This document shows positions 1 through 8,411 of a DNA stretch of 64,000 nucleotides, in pieces. The translations under genes were made by a program, and so were the position numbers. Position 1 is the stretch's first letter; every line of letters begins with the position of its first letter. This stretch comes from Hyphomicrobiales bacterium (GTDB taxonomy: Bacteria > Pseudomonadota > Alphaproteobacteria > Rhizobiales > Rhizobiaceae), in the NCBI GenBank assembly GCA_900469475.1, contig UBXG01000002.1, positions 284,760 through 348,759 of the forward strand, read 5' to 3'. The notes under the pieces are model-generated. The model did not search any database. It had not been told where the DNA came from and saw nothing but the letters and a program-made list of their open reading frames with translations.

Positions 1-717
1 TACGAGCATGGGCGCCGCGTGTTGCGCTCGCTCGACGATCTCAAGGCCGGGGTTTCGCCCGGCGGCGCGATCGGCGGCGAATTCCGTCTCGGGATCATGC
101 CCTATCTTTCAGAGGCGGCTTTATCCGCTCCGCTTGATGAGTTGCGCAGTCAGTTTCCGCAATTGACGCTGCGCATCGTCACTGGCTGGTCGCCGCAACT
201 GATCGAGCAGGTCGCTCACAGCCAGCTCGATGCGGCAACCGTCTGCCTGCCGGAGGGGTTGCAGCCGCCGGATAATGTCGTCGGCGAGATGCTCGGAGTC
301 CATGCCGTCATTCTCGTCGCGGCGCCTTCGCTCGGCGTTCCCAAGCAACCGAGACTGGAAGATCTCTCCCGCTTTCCCTGGATCATGAACCAGAGCGGCT
401 GTGGCTTCCGCGCCTTCATTCAGCATCGTTTTGAAGCCGAGCGCCTGCCCTTCGACGTCGGGGTCGAGGCGATGAGCGCCGATCTGCGCATGTCGCTGGT
501 CGCGCGCGGGCTCGGCATCGGCGTCTTAACGCCGGCGGCACTGGCGCATAGCCGCTGGCGCGATTTGGTCGAAATCGTCGAGGCACCGGATTTCAGCCCG
601 AAAGTCGTCAACTGGCTGGTACATCGTCCGCCAGCCGGGCGGCTGGCGCGACCGATCGCAATCTTTGGAGATACGCTAAAGAAAGCGCTGAAATCGAAGA
701 GACCGCTTCTGGCGTGA
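1..717 (+). CDS. LysR-family transcriptional regulator, C-terminal part (5' end outside window)
   Basis: The reading frame is open from the first base and stops at 715-717, so the gene begins upstream. What is visible is about 238 codons of a type 2 periplasmic-binding-protein fold, the effector-binding domain of LysR regulators: a first beta strand (FRLGIMPYL), a strand with DAATVCLPEG, and a late glycine-rich segment (ARGLGIGVLTPAALA) typical of the second lobe. The N-terminal winged helix-turn-helix is missing because of the window edge. Such proteins bind a small inducer and usually control a divergent operon, which would also lie outside. The target cannot be inferred. Confidence 0.85.
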   Translation, partial: YEHGRRVLRSLDDLKAGVSPGGAIGGEFRLGIMPYLSEAALSAPLDELRSQFPQLTLRIVTGWSPQLIEQVAHSQLDAATVCLPEGLQPPDNVVGEMLGVHAVILVAAPSLGVPKQPRLEDLSRFPWIMNQSGCGFRAFIQHRFEAERLPFDVGVEAMSADLRMSLVARGLGIGVLTPAALAHSRWRDLVEIVEAPDFSPKVVNWLVHRPPAGRLARPIAIFGDTLKKALKSKRPLLA

Positions 718-723
718 AGATTA

Positions 724-797
724 TGGAGCGGGTGAAGGGAATCGAACCCTCGTATTCAGCTTGGGAAGCTGCTGCTCTACCATTGAGCTACACCCGC
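724..797 (-). tRNA. tRNA-Gly (anticodon CCC)
   Basis: The reverse complement folds as a complete cloverleaf: acceptor GCGGGTG/CACCCGC, D arm GCTC/GAGC, anticodon arm GCAGC-TTCCCAA-GCTGA, T arm GAGGG-TTCGATT-CCCTT, discriminator T and an encoded CCA end. Loop position 34-36 reads CCC, so it decodes GGG. The outermost anticodon-stem pair (27-43) is a G.A mismatch. It lies between the LysR gene and dcd. Confidence 0.95.
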
Positions 798-856
798 CTG
801 ACACCCTTGAGATGTCCAACAGTTGGCGGCCCCTGTCAAGGCCGGTCAGCGACGGA

Positions 857-1951
857 TCACAGCCGGAAGTGTTTCGAAAGCTTCAGGCCCTGTGCCTGAT
901 AGTTCGAGCCGAGGCCGGAGCCGTAGAGGCTGCTTGGCTGTTCCAGCATGTGTTCGTAGATCAGACGGCCGACGATCTGCCCATCTTCGAGGATGAACGG
1001 CACCTCGTGGCTACGCACTTCGAGCACGGCGCGGCTGCCACGGCCCCCGGCCGGTGCATGGCCGAAGCCCGGATCGAAGAAGCCAGCATAGTGGACGCGG
1101 AATTCGCCGACCAGCGGATCGAACGGCGTCATCTCGGCGGCGAAATGCGGGGGAACATGCACCGCCTCGCGCGAGACGAGGATGTAGAACTCGTCGGGAT
1201 CGAGGATCAGCTCGGTGCGGCCGCGGCTATAGAGCGGCTCCCAGAAATCGAAGATATCGTGCTGGGCCTTCTTGTCGACATCGACGACGGCCGTGTGGTG
1301 CTTGCCGCGATAGCCGATCAGCCCTTCCTTGTCGCCGGCAAGATCGATCGACAGCGCGATGCCGCCGCCGGTGATATTCGGCTTCTTGCTGGCAACCAGC
1401 GTCTCGCTCTCATGCAGCGCCAGCAATTCCGGTTCGGTGAGCAGGGCTTGGCCGACGCGGAAGCGGATCTGCGACAGGCGCGAGCCGCGGCGCACGACGA
1501 TCGGGAAGGTACGCGGGCTGATCTCGAGATAGAGTGGGCCGGAATAGCCTGCCGGGATCTTGTCGAACTCCTGCGCACGGTCGGTGATGACGCGGGTGAA
1601 GATGTCGAGACGGCCGGTCGAGCTCTTCGGATTGGCCGATGCCGACATATCTTCGGGCAGGTCGAGGCGCTCCATCAGCGGCACGATATAGACGCAGCCT
1701 GTTTCCAGCACCGCACCTTCGGAGAGATCGACGACGTGCAGCTTTAGCCGGTCAAGCTTGTCGGCGACCAGATGCGACGGGCCGGGCATGAAGCTGGCGC
1801 GAACACGGAAAGCATGCGAGCCGAGCCTGAGGTCAAGGCTTGCCGGCTGGATCTGATCGACGTCCAGTTCTCTCTCGCTCGTCAGCCGCCCTGTTTCAAA
1901 CAGCGCTGCAATGGCCCGGTCGGCCAGAATTCCAGTATTGCGAGCCATCAT
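857..1951 (-). CDS. dcd: dCTP deaminase, double-length rhizobial type
   Basis: Deaminates dCTP to dUTP, feeding thymidylate synthesis. The protein is about 364 residues, almost twice the length of E. coli Dcd, and both halves carry family motifs. The first half has PASLDLRLG and later IPAGYSGPLYLEIS. The second half has AGFFDPGFG followed by RAVLEVRS, which matches the HRIDPGW...LEF active-site region. It therefore looks like an internal duplication of the dUTPase-like fold. The ATG at 1951 (MMARNTGIL) was chosen because GAGAAG lies a few bases upstream; the longer frame to 2011 has no good ribosome site. It is divergent from metZ. Confidence 0.93.
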   Translation of the reverse strand: MMARNTGILADRAIAALFETGRLTSERELDVDQIQPASLDLRLGSHAFRVRASFMPGPSHLVADKLDRLKLHVVDLSEGAVLETGCVYIVPLMERLDLPEDMSASANPKSSTGRLDIFTRVITDRAQEFDKIPAGYSGPLYLEISPRTFPIVVRRGSRLSQIRFRVGQALLTEPELLALHESETLVASKKPNITGGGIALSIDLAGDKEGLIGYRGKHHTAVVDVDKKAQHDIFDFWEPLYSRGRTELILDPDEFYILVSREAVHVPPHFAAEMTPFDPLVGEFRVHYAGFFDPGFGHAPAGGRGSRAVLEVRSHEVPFILEDGQIVGRLIYEHMLEQPSSLYGSGLGSNYQAQGLKLSKHFRL

Positions 1952-1994
1952 GCTTCTCTCATAATTTGCCGCAGACAAAACCAAACTCAGGGAA

Positions 1995-2023
1995 TTGACG
2001 CAAGCCGTCAACGGCAGTATTGC
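1995..2023 (+). promoter_or_regulatory. Candidate promoter of the metZ riboswitch transcript
   Basis: TTGACG at 1995-2000 and TATTGC at 2018-2023 are separated by 17 bases. They sit just upstream of the SAM-II aptamer, so transcription would begin near 2030. The -35 box is good and the -10 box is moderate. This is a sequence match only. Confidence 0.5.
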
Positions 2024-2032
2024 AACTTATCC

Positions 2033-2130
2033 CGTGGTGATTTGGCCGGTCGGCTTGCAGCCACGTTAAACAAATGGCTAAAAAGACCGGGGTTGAACCG
2101 GTCTGCTTTTGCGACCGGTTTTTTTGTTTT
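2033..2130 (+). promoter_or_regulatory. SAM-II riboswitch with terminator, controlling metZ
   Basis: The segment carries the SAM-II (SAM_alpha) hallmarks: stem CGTGG (2033-2037) with CCACG (2061-2065), TGATTTGG after the first strand, ACGTTAAACAAAT, then GGCTAAAAAG. The hexamer CCGGTC at 2046-2051 can pair with GACCGG at 2085-2090, consistent with the SAM-II pseudoknot. GACCGG can instead pair with CCGGTC at 2098-2103. That copy in turn forms the left arm of a terminator, AACCGGTC (2096-2103) with GACCGGTT (2113-2120), followed by a T run. Bound SAM should free the terminator and switch metZ off. The family assignment rests on motif recall; the switch model is inference. Confidence 0.9.
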
Positions 2131-2145
2131 GAAAGTGGTGATGGC

Positions 2146-3333
2146 ATGAGCAAGACTTGGCGCCCCGCAACCCAGCTCGTACACAACGGAACGCTCCGTT
2201 CGCAATTCGGCGAGACCTCCGAAGCAATCTATCTGACCCAGGGCTTCGTCTATGACACCTCGGAAGCGGCGGAAGCCCGCTTCAAGGGCGAAACGGATGG
2301 GTTCATCTACGCCCGCTACGGCAGCCCGACCAACGACATGTTCGAGAAGCGCATGTGCGCTCTGGAAGGCGCTGAAGACGCCCGCGCCACCGCTTCAGGC
2401 ATGGCTGCTGTCTCGGCCGCCATCCTCTGCCAGCTGAAGGCCGGCGATCATATCGTTGCCGCCCGCGCGCTCTTCGGCTCCTGCCGCTGGGTGGTCGAGA
2501 CGCTCGCGCCGAAATACGGCATCGAATGCACGCTGGTCGACGGCCGTTTCGCCGAGAACTGGGAAAAGGCCATCCGCCCGAACACCAAGGTCTTCTTCCT
2601 CGAAAGCCCGACCAATCCGACGCTGGAAGTGGTCGATATCGCCGCTGTCGCCAACCTCGCCAACCAGATCGGCGCCAAGGTCGTGGTCGACAACGTCTTT
2701 GCAACGCCGCTCTTCCAGAAGCCGCTGGAACTCGGCGCTCATATCGTCGTCTATTCCGCCACCAAGCATATCGACGGCCAGGGCCGTTCGCTCGGCGGCG
2801 TCATCCTCTCCGACAAGCAGTGGATCGACGAGAACCTGCAGGACTATTTCCGCCATACCGGCCCGGCCATGTCGCCCTTTACCGCCTGGACGCTGCTGAA
2901 GGGCATCGAGACGCTGCCGCTGCGCGTTGCGCAGCAGACGGCGAATGCCTCCAAGGTTGCCGATTTCCTCGCCGAGCAGACGAAGAAGGTCGCCCGCGTG
3001 ATCTATCCCGGCCGAAAGGATCACCCGCAGGCCGATATCATCGCCAAGCAGATGAGCGGCGGCTCGACGCTGGTTGCCTTCGAGCTGAAGGGCGGCAAGG
3101 AAGCGGCCTTCAGGCTGCAGAACGCGCTGGAGATCGTGAAGATCTCCAACAATCTCGGCGACTCGAAGAGCCTGATCACGCATCCTGCCACGACGACGCA
3201 CAAGAACCTCACCGACGAGGCCCGCGCCGAGCTCGGCATTTCGCCGGGCACCGTGCGCTTCTCCGCCGGCATCGAGGACAGCGCCGATCTGGTCGAGGAT
3301 TTCGCTCGCGCGCTCGAGCAGGTTTCCGCCTGA
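2146..3333 (+). CDS. metZ: O-succinylhomoserine sulfhydrylase
   Basis: A PLP enzyme of the Cys/Met metabolism family that converts O-succinylhomoserine and sulfide to homocysteine in methionine synthesis. The 395-residue product has the expected length. The PLP-binding lysine lies in YSATKHIDGQGRSLGG, and ARYGSPTNDMFE and TATASGMAA-like substrate and cofactor segments precede it. The ATG at 2146 was chosen over upstream in-frame codons, which would lie inside the riboswitch. Control by the SAM-II element just upstream fits feedback by SAM. A hairpin at 3341-3371 follows the stop. The family also includes cystathionine gamma-synthase; the riboswitch context and sequence favour MetZ. Confidence 0.93.
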   Translation: MSKTWRPATQLVHNGTLRSQFGETSEAIYLTQGFVYDTSEAAEARFKGETDGFIYARYGSPTNDMFEKRMCALEGAEDARATASGMAAVSAAILCQLKAGDHIVAARALFGSCRWVVETLAPKYGIECTLVDGRFAENWEKAIRPNTKVFFLESPTNPTLEVVDIAAVANLANQIGAKVVVDNVFATPLFQKPLELGAHIVVYSATKHIDGQGRSLGGVILSDKQWIDENLQDYFRHTGPAMSPFTAWTLLKGIETLPLRVAQQTANASKVADFLAEQTKKVARVIYPGRKDHPQADIIAKQMSGGSTLVAFELKGGKEAAFRLQNALEIVKISNNLGDSKSLITHPATTTHKNLTDEARAELGISPGTVRFSAGIEDSADLVEDFARALEQVSA

Positions 3334-3340
3334 TATCCGT

Positions 3341-3380
3341 CGAGCCGCCCGGATTTTCTCCAGGCGGCTCGATTGCCTTT
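3341..3380 (+). terminator. Hairpin between the convergent metZ and ATPase genes
   Basis: CGAGCCGCC (3341-3349) pairs perfectly with GGCGGCTCG (3363-3371), followed by ATTGCCTTT. The T run is imperfect, so termination strength is uncertain. It could serve both convergent genes. Confidence 0.5.
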
Positions 3381-3397
3381 AGACAATTGGCAGCTCG

Positions 3398-4111
3398 TCA
3401 GCTGGCGACCTTGAATTCGACCAGGCCGTTGTTCAGGAAGACCATCTTGTCGAACAGCTTGAGATCCAGGGGATTCGGCAGGCGAATATCCGCAAGATCG
3501 GGCACGGGCTTCAACGCGGGATCGTAGGAGCGGTCGATCTGCGAGATGAAGACGACGATAACGCCTCTGGCGCGTGCAAACGTCTTCAATATCTGAACCT
3601 GGATCATTAATTCCGGATTCTCCCGCTTCTGATCCAGTAGTTGCAGATAATCGACCACGGCCAATGTACCGGGCGCCGCCGCAGTCAGCCTTTCGACGAT
3701 ATAGTCGGCGCTGATGGCATCCGAATTGTCGAATTCGAACAGATCGGCAAATTCCGCATGATCGGCACCGATCACCGGGAAACGGTCCAGAACGACCTTT
3801 TCCGTGTCCTCCAGCGTGAAGAAGACACCGCGATTGCCAGCCTTCATGGCTTCGACGGCGAGCCTCAGGCTCATCAGGGTCTTGCCGTGACCGCGCCGTG
3901 CGCCGATCAGCACCAGATCGCCCGGGCTTAAACGCGAATACAGCTCGCCGACGGGCACGGCTGAGTTCGTTTTGCTCGCAAGCAAACTCCAGCCTCCGAA
4001 GCCCTCGACGGCCGCGACGCGATCCAGCGCGGCGTGCAAGGGGATGTTCTGCTGGCGGGACAGGAGCCTCGCCTTACGTTTCAAATGATAAACAGGGGCA
4101 GAAAGCCTCAT
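3398..4111 (-). CDS. Solitary DnaB-like RecA-fold ATPase
   Basis: A 237-residue protein with a RecA/DnaB ATPase core: Walker A GARRGHGKT near residue 70, Walker B in LAVVDYLQLLD near 160, and a polar strand FISQIDRS near 190 that matches the sensor motif of DnaB helicases. The first 45 residues (LKRKARLLSRQQNIPL...FGGWSLLASK) are a short basic helical segment in place of the DnaB N-terminal domain. It is about half the size of DnaB and lacks the primase-interacting part, so a replicative role is unlikely. Proteins like this are often annotated DNA helicase in rhizobia; I do not know a demonstrated function. Two micro-ORFs run divergently upstream. Confidence 0.75.
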   Translation of the reverse strand: MRLSAPVYHLKRKARLLSRQQNIPLHAALDRVAAVEGFGGWSLLASKTNSAVPVGELYSRLSPGDLVLIGARRGHGKTLMSLRLAVEAMKAGNRGVFFTLEDTEKVVLDRFPVIGADHAEFADLFEFDNSDAISADYIVERLTAAAPGTLAVVDYLQLLDQKRENPELMIQVQILKTFARARGVIVVFISQIDRSYDPALKPVPDLADIRLPNPLDLKLFDKMVFLNNGLVEFKVAS

Positions 4112-4236
4112 ATAAACCTCCTATTGCGAGCAATGACCGCAACCCCTCCTTATGCCAGGCGCTCAAACAGTCGGTTTGGATATCGACGGCCCTGCATGAA
4201 ATATACTTTCCCGAATGGAGGGGGGAGGCTTGGGCG

Positions 4237-4344
4237 ATGCCAGAATCAGATGATAGCCGAAATCCTCCTGCAGGGGAATCTCATGCAAGTCCTGTCGGAG
4301 GAACATATAAAAGGAATGGGGGTTATATGGCCCGGAGGTTTTGA
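4237..4344 (+). CDS. Candidate 35-residue micro-ORF, first of a coupled pair
   Basis: An ATG at 4237 is preceded by GGGGAGG about nine bases upstream, a strong ribosome site. The frame encodes 35 residues (MPESDDSRNPPAGESH at the start, YMARRF at the end), hydrophilic, with no signal peptide or membrane segment. Its TGA (4342-4344) overlaps the ATG of the next small ORF in the arrangement TGATG, typical of translational coupling. I do not recognise the protein. The case for coding rests on ribosome site and coupling only. Confidence 0.4.
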   Translation: MPESDDSRNPPAGESHASPVGGTYKRNGGYMARRF

Positions 4345-4511
4345 TGCCGGGCGATCAGGTTGACCACCAATCACAGAAGTCCACGGACAATCGTGGCAAG
4401 CGTTTCCTGAGTACGGAGGATGCGCCTACCTCTACTCCGGCAGATAAGATCAAATCACGGCGACCTAGGATACTTGGAGACGACTTCGTTAACCTTCAAT
4501 ATGAACCGTAA
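4344..4511 (+). CDS. Candidate 55-residue small protein, second of a coupled pair
   Basis: ATG at 4344, with GGAGG six bases upstream inside the end of the preceding micro-ORF. It encodes 55 residues that are basic and hydrophilic, rich in Asp, Lys, Arg and Ser, with RFLSTEDAPTS in the middle and RRPRILGDDFVNLQYEP at the C-terminus. It has no signal peptide or membrane helix. The conserved-looking C-terminal end and the ribosome site suggest a real gene. No family is recognised. It lies between the divergent DnaB-like ATPase and apaG, so partnership with either is possible but unsupported. Confidence 0.55.
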   Translation: MPGDQVDHQSQKSTDNRGKRFLSTEDAPTSTPADKIKSRRPRILGDDFVNLQYEP

Positions 4512-4722
4512 TAGCTGGAATCGAAACCGTCCCAACCGTTCACGCAAGATTTCATTACGTCGTTCCTTGACGGAAAGCATCGGTTATAGGATACCGCTAA
4601 ATATCCTGCACTTTGCGGGAATGGTGGAAAGCGGATAATATGCCGCAAACTTGAAAATGCTGAAACGGCGATGCGGCTTCAAGGAGCGCTCGACGTTTCA
4701 GGGCAGTGGCAAGGTGTCAGGC

Positions 4723-5115
4723 ATGTATCGCGCCCTAACACGCGACATCGAGGTGGTTGTAGAGCCGTTTTATCTGGAGGAGCAATCCGATCCGGATGAT
4801 GACCGTTATGTCTGGGGATACCGCATCGTCATTTCCAACCATTCGAAGGAAGCCGTGAAGCTGGTAACGCGCTATTGGCACATCACCGACATGAACGGCA
4901 TTGTGGATGAAGTGACAGGCCCCGGCGTGGTCGGGGAGCAGCCGCATCTGAAGCCCGGCGATACCTATGAATATTCCTCGGGCTGTCCACTGGATACACC
5001 GTCAGGCATGATGTTCGGTCATTACCAGATGGAGACGGACGGCGGGGAGCAATTCCATGTTAAGATCCCCGCCTTTTCACTGGATACGCCTAACCTGCTG
5101 CGTACGCTGAACTGA
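4723..5115 (+). CDS. apaG: ApaG protein
   Basis: A 130-residue member of the ApaG/DUF525 family, a small fibronectin type III-like beta sandwich. The glycine-rich motif GPGVVGEQP and the following [15 protein letters not shown] are characteristic, and the length is as expected. The start is [15 protein letters not shown] at 4723, with AAGG about eight bases before it; the frame extends 24 codons further upstream but that part is not family-like. The biochemical role is not settled. ApaG has been linked to magnesium and cobalt phenotypes and to diadenosine tetraphosphate metabolism through gene neighbourhood in enterics. It is convergent with hslO, six bases away. Confidence 0.92.
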   Translation: MYRALTRDIEVVVEPFYLEEQSDPDDDRYVWGYRIVISNHSKEAVKLVTRYWHITDMNGIVDEVTGPGVVGEQPHLKPGDTYEYSSGCPLDTPSGMMFGHYQMETDGGEQFHVKIPAFSLDTPNLLRTLN

Positions 5116-5121
5116 GCGACC

Positions 5122-6111
5122 TCAGGCTACCTCTATTTCCGACACTTCGAAGCGATAGGTCGTCGAGCAGAACTCGCAGGTGACGGCGATCTCGCCATTC
5201 TCCTGGCTGGCCTCGATCTCCTCGGCTGAGAAACCTTTCAAGACGCCCTTCAGCTTGTCGCGCGAGCACGAACAGCGGTCATATACGGCCTTCGGTTCAT
5301 AGACGCGTACGCCGCGCTCGTGGAAGAGGCGATAGAGAAGCCGCTCGGTGCCGACCTGCGGATCCGTCAGCTCATCTGCATCGATGGTTTCCACCAGGCT
5401 GCGCGCTTCCGCCCAGGCATCATCCTCGGCATGATCGCGCCCGCCGGTATCGCCATCGCCGCCATGCAGGTCCGGCTGGCGCATGCGCTCGGGCGCTTCC
5501 GGCAAGAACTGCGCGATCAGGCCGCCGGCACGCCAGCGGTGACGCGGCTTGCCGTTCTCATCGCGATCGAAGAGCTCTGCAGCGCCCAGACGCACGCGCG
5601 TCGGGATCTGTTCCGACTGGCGGAAATAGGTGCCGGCGATCTCTTCGAGCGAGGCGCCATCGAGCGCGACGATGCCCTGATAAGGCTGACTGAAGCGGCC
5701 CTGATCGATGGTGAAGGCGAGCACGCCCTTGCCGAGCAGCTGCTCCGGCTCGGTTCTGCCTTCCGCAACTGCCTTTGCCAGCGCTTCTTCATTGAAACGC
5801 GCATAGGCCCGGACGTTTTCCGGCGTCGAGAAATCGGCGACCAGAAGGTCGACGGGACCGTCGCCCTTGGTCTGCACGGTGAACTTGCCTTCGAATTTCA
5901 GCGATGTACCGAGCAGCACGGTCAGGACGATGGCTTCGGCGAGCAGCCGCGCGACCGGCGTCGGATAATCGTGCCGGGCAAGGATCGCGTCCAACAGCGG
6001 ACCGAGCTGCACGGCACGGCCGCGCACGTCCAGACCTTCCACCTGGAAGGGAACGACGTGATCGTCACCGGCGAAATCAAACTGACCCAGCGAGGCTGCA
6101 TTTTCGGCCAT
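5122..6111 (-). CDS. hslO: Hsp33 redox-regulated chaperonin
   Basis: A cytoplasmic holdase activated by oxidation. The zinc-binding redox switch is visible at the C-terminal end: CSC followed about 30 residues later by CEFC, with the linker KGFSAEEIEA. At 329 residues it is longer than E. coli Hsp33, which fits alphaproteobacterial members. The N-terminal core contains the family block VARLLAEAIVLTVLLGTSLKFEG. The start at 6111 has AGGAG about six bases upstream. It lies downstream of argF on the same strand with a 48-base gap, so read-through from the arginine genes is possible. Confidence 0.95.
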   Translation of the reverse strand: MAENAASLGQFDFAGDDHVVPFQVEGLDVRGRAVQLGPLLDAILARHDYPTPVARLLAEAIVLTVLLGTSLKFEGKFTVQTKGDGPVDLLVADFSTPENVRAYARFNEEALAKAVAEGRTEPEQLLGKGVLAFTIDQGRFSQPYQGIVALDGASLEEIAGTYFRQSEQIPTRVRLGAAELFDRDENGKPRHRWRAGGLIAQFLPEAPERMRQPDLHGGDGDTGGRDHAEDDAWAEARSLVETIDADELTDPQVGTERLLYRLFHERGVRVYEPKAVYDRCSCSRDKLKGVLKGFSAEEIEASQENGEIAVTCEFCSTTYRFEVSEIEVA

Positions 6112-6159
6112 TGCTTTACTCCTACTGCGCCCGCGCCCTTAAAACGCGGCTTCATATCC

Positions 6160-7077
6160 TCAGATCGCGCCCAGGCACCAAGCAAGAATCGACTTTTGCG
6201 CATGAAGGCGGTTTTCCGCCTCATCGAAAACAACGGATTGCGGACCGTCGATCACCTCGTCCGTCACCTCTTCGCCGCGATGGGCTGGAAGGCAATGCAT
6301 GAACAACGCGTCTTTGCCGGCCTGTGCCATCAAAGCCTTGTTGACCTGATAGGGCTGGAAGACGTTGTGACCGCGTGCCCGGTGCTCCTGATTCATGGAA
6401 ACCCAGGTATCGGTTACCACGCAATCGGCGCCGGCGACCGCACGGTCTGCATCATGCGAGAGCATGATTTCGGCACCCTCATTGCGGGCCCAGTTCAGAT
6501 AGTGATCCTTTGGCTCGGAACCAAGGGGTACCGCCATATTCATGCGGTAGCCGAAACGGGCGGCCCCTTCGATCAGCGAATGCAGCACGTTATTGCCGTC
6601 GCCCGTCCAGGCAAGCGTCTTGCCCTTGATCGGGCCGCGATGCTCTTCGAAGGTCATGATATCGGCCATGATCTGGCAGGGATGCGTGTCGTCGGTCAGC
6701 GCATTGATGACCGGAACGGTCGCATGCTCCGCCAGCTCCAGCAGGCGGGAATGATCGGTCGTGCGGATCATGATCGCATCGACATAGCGCGACAGCACCT
6801 TCGCCGTGTCGCCGATCGTCTCGGCGCGGCCAAGCTGCATTTCCGTGCCGGAGAGGAACAGCGTCTCGCCGCCGAGCTGCCGCATGCCGACGTCGAAGGA
6901 GACACGGGTTCGGGTGGACGGCTTCTCGAAGATCATCGCCAGCATCTTGCCGGCAAGCGGCTTGTCGGCCGTGCCGGCCTTCTGCGCGCTCTTTCGGACG
7001 ATCGCGTCATCGATGATGTTGCGCAGATCGGCAGCCGGAACGGCAGAGAGATCGAGAAAGTGTTTCGGAGAAGCCAT
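6160..7077 (-). CDS. argF: Ornithine carbamoyltransferase
   Basis: Makes citrulline from ornithine and carbamoyl phosphate in arginine synthesis. The 305-residue product has all signatures: the carbamoyl-phosphate loop STRTR in [15 protein letters not shown] in [11 protein letters not shown], and the ornithine-binding [11 protein letters not shown] near the C-terminus. The start at 7077 ([11 protein letters not shown]) has AAGGA just upstream; the frame stays open further 5' but runs through a terminator-like hairpin and is not family-like. argD lies upstream on the same strand with that hairpin between them, so expression relative to argD may be attenuated. Confidence 0.96.
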   Translation of the reverse strand: MASPKHFLDLSAVPAADLRNIIDDAIVRKSAQKAGTADKPLAGKMLAMIFEKPSTRTRVSFDVGMRQLGGETLFLSGTEMQLGRAETIGDTAKVLSRYVDAIMIRTTDHSRLLELAEHATVPVINALTDDTHPCQIMADIMTFEEHRGPIKGKTLAWTGDGNNVLHSLIEGAARFGYRMNMAVPLGSEPKDHYLNWARNEGAEIMLSHDADRAVAGADCVVTDTWVSMNQEHRARGHNVFQPYQVNKALMAQAGKDALFMHCLPAHRGEEVTDEVIDGPQSVVFDEAENRLHAQKSILAWCLGAI

Positions 7078-7096
7078 GTCCTTACCTGTGCTCCAG

Positions 7097-7146
7097 AAAA
7101 AACAATAACGCCCGCGTGGGGCAGGAACGCCCCATCTACGGGCGTT
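7097..7146 (-). terminator. Terminator-like hairpin between argD and argF
   Basis: On the minus strand AACGCCCG (7139-7146) pairs with CGGGCGTT (7107-7114), with an inner stem TGGGGC/GCCCCA and a six-base loop. It is followed by ATTGTTTTTT. The 14 bp of paired arms and the T run make a plausible intrinsic terminator, placed inside what would otherwise be an argDF operon. Confidence 0.65.
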
Positions 7147-7150
7147 GAAT

Positions 7151-8350
7151 TCAAGCCGACTTCTTGGTGCGGGCAGCGCGTGCACGCTCGGCGGCGCGCT
7201 CCAGGCGGGCGAGACCTTCGCGTGCTTCCTCGGCAGTGACGACCAGCGGCGGCAGCAGGCGGATGACGTTGTCGCCGGCCGGAACGCCGAGCAGATGCTC
7301 GGCACGGATCGCCTGCAGCAGTTCCGCCTGCGGAATGGCCGCCTTGATGCCGAGCATCAGGCCTTCACCGCGAACGTCCTCGATGATGTCAGGAAAACGA
7401 TCCTTGAGCGAGGCGAGCCCCTGGCGGAAGACCAGCGAGACATCGCGCACATGCTGCAGGAAGCCTTCGGCAAGCACGATATCGAGAACCGCATTGCCGA
7501 CTGCCATGGCAAGCGGATTGCCGCCATAGGTCGAGCCATGTGTGCCGGCCTTCATGCCGGAAGCGGCTTCCGCCGTCGCAAGGCACGCACCGAGCGGGAA
7601 ACCGCCGCCGATACCCTTGGCGACCGCCATGATGTCAGGCTTGATACCGGACCATTCATGGGCAAAGAGCTTGCCGGTACGGCCGACGCCACACTGTACT
7701 TCGTCGAGGATCAAAAGCAGGCCGTGCTCATCGCAGATCTCCCGCAGCCCGCGCAGGAATTCGTTGGTCGCCGGGCGGATACCGCCCTCGCCCTGCACCG
7801 GCTCGATCAGGATCGCAGCCGTCGCATCCGTGATGGCGGCACGCACGGCGTCAAGATCGCCGAACTGCACCTGGTCGAAGCCCGGGGCCTTCGGGCCGAA
7901 GCCTTCGATATACTTCTCCTGGCCACCGGCGGCGATCGTTGCGATGGTGCGGCCGTGGAAGGCGCCTTCGAAGGTGATGATATGGAACTTCTCGGGATGC
8001 CCCTTGGCGAATTGATAGCGCCGCGCAGTCTTGATGGCGCACTCCAGCGCCTCCGCGCCCGAATTGGTGAAGAACACCTTGTCGGCGAAGGTCACTTCCG
8101 TCAGCCGCTTCGACAGCTTCTCCTGGCCGGGCACCTCATAGAGGTTGGACAGGTGCCAGACCTTGTCGGCCTGCGCCTTCAGCTCGGCGACAAGATGGGG
8201 ATGAGCATGACCGAGCGAATTGACCGCGACGCCGGCTGCGAAATCGAGGTAGCGTTCGCCATTCTCAGTGACCAGCCAGACGCCCTCGCCTCGCTCGAAC
8301 CGCAGCGGAGCGCGCAAGTAGGTGTCGTAAAGCGGCGTGGTCTCGGCCAT
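7151..8350 (-). CDS. argD: Acetylornithine aminotransferase
   Basis: A class III PLP aminotransferase of arginine synthesis that converts N-acetylglutamate semialdehyde to N-acetylornithine. The 399 residues match the family length. [16 protein letters not shown] carries the PLP-ring aspartate, [14 protein letters not shown] carries the Schiff-base lysine, and an earlier [17 protein letters not shown] segment binds phosphate. The ATG at 8350 was preferred over 8356 because AGGAG is then eight rather than two bases away. A promoter and a 5' hairpin precede it. It may share a transcript with argF. Confidence 0.95.
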   Translation of the reverse strand: MAETTPLYDTYLRAPLRFERGEGVWLVTENGERYLDFAAGVAVNSLGHAHPHLVAELKAQADKVWHLSNLYEVPGQEKLSKRLTEVTFADKVFFTNSGAEALECAIKTARRYQFAKGHPEKFHIITFEGAFHGRTIATIAAGGQEKYIEGFGPKAPGFDQVQFGDLDAVRAAITDATAAILIEPVQGEGGIRPATNEFLRGLREICDEHGLLLILDEVQCGVGRTGKLFAHEWSGIKPDIMAVAKGIGGGFPLGACLATAEAASGMKAGTHGSTYGGNPLAMAVGNAVLDIVLAEGFLQHVRDVSLVFRQGLASLKDRFPDIIEDVRGEGLMLGIKAAIPQAELLQAIRAEHLLGVPAGDNVIRLLPPLVVTAEEAREGLARLERAAERARAARTKKSA

Positions 8351-8411
8351 GGCCATATCTCCTGATCACAACTTTAAGGACCGATCGCTTCCATTTGATG
8401 AAACGGGTCCG

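Noticed and set aside
761..1747. 328-codon open frame on the plus strand overlapping the tRNA-Gly and dcd
   Set aside because: It starts inside the tRNA gene and runs antisense to a clear dcd gene.
5320..7239. 639-codon open frame on the plus strand
   Set aside because: It lies antisense to hslO and argF, which have complete family motifs. Long antisense frames are expected at this GC content, and the product has no recognisable domain.
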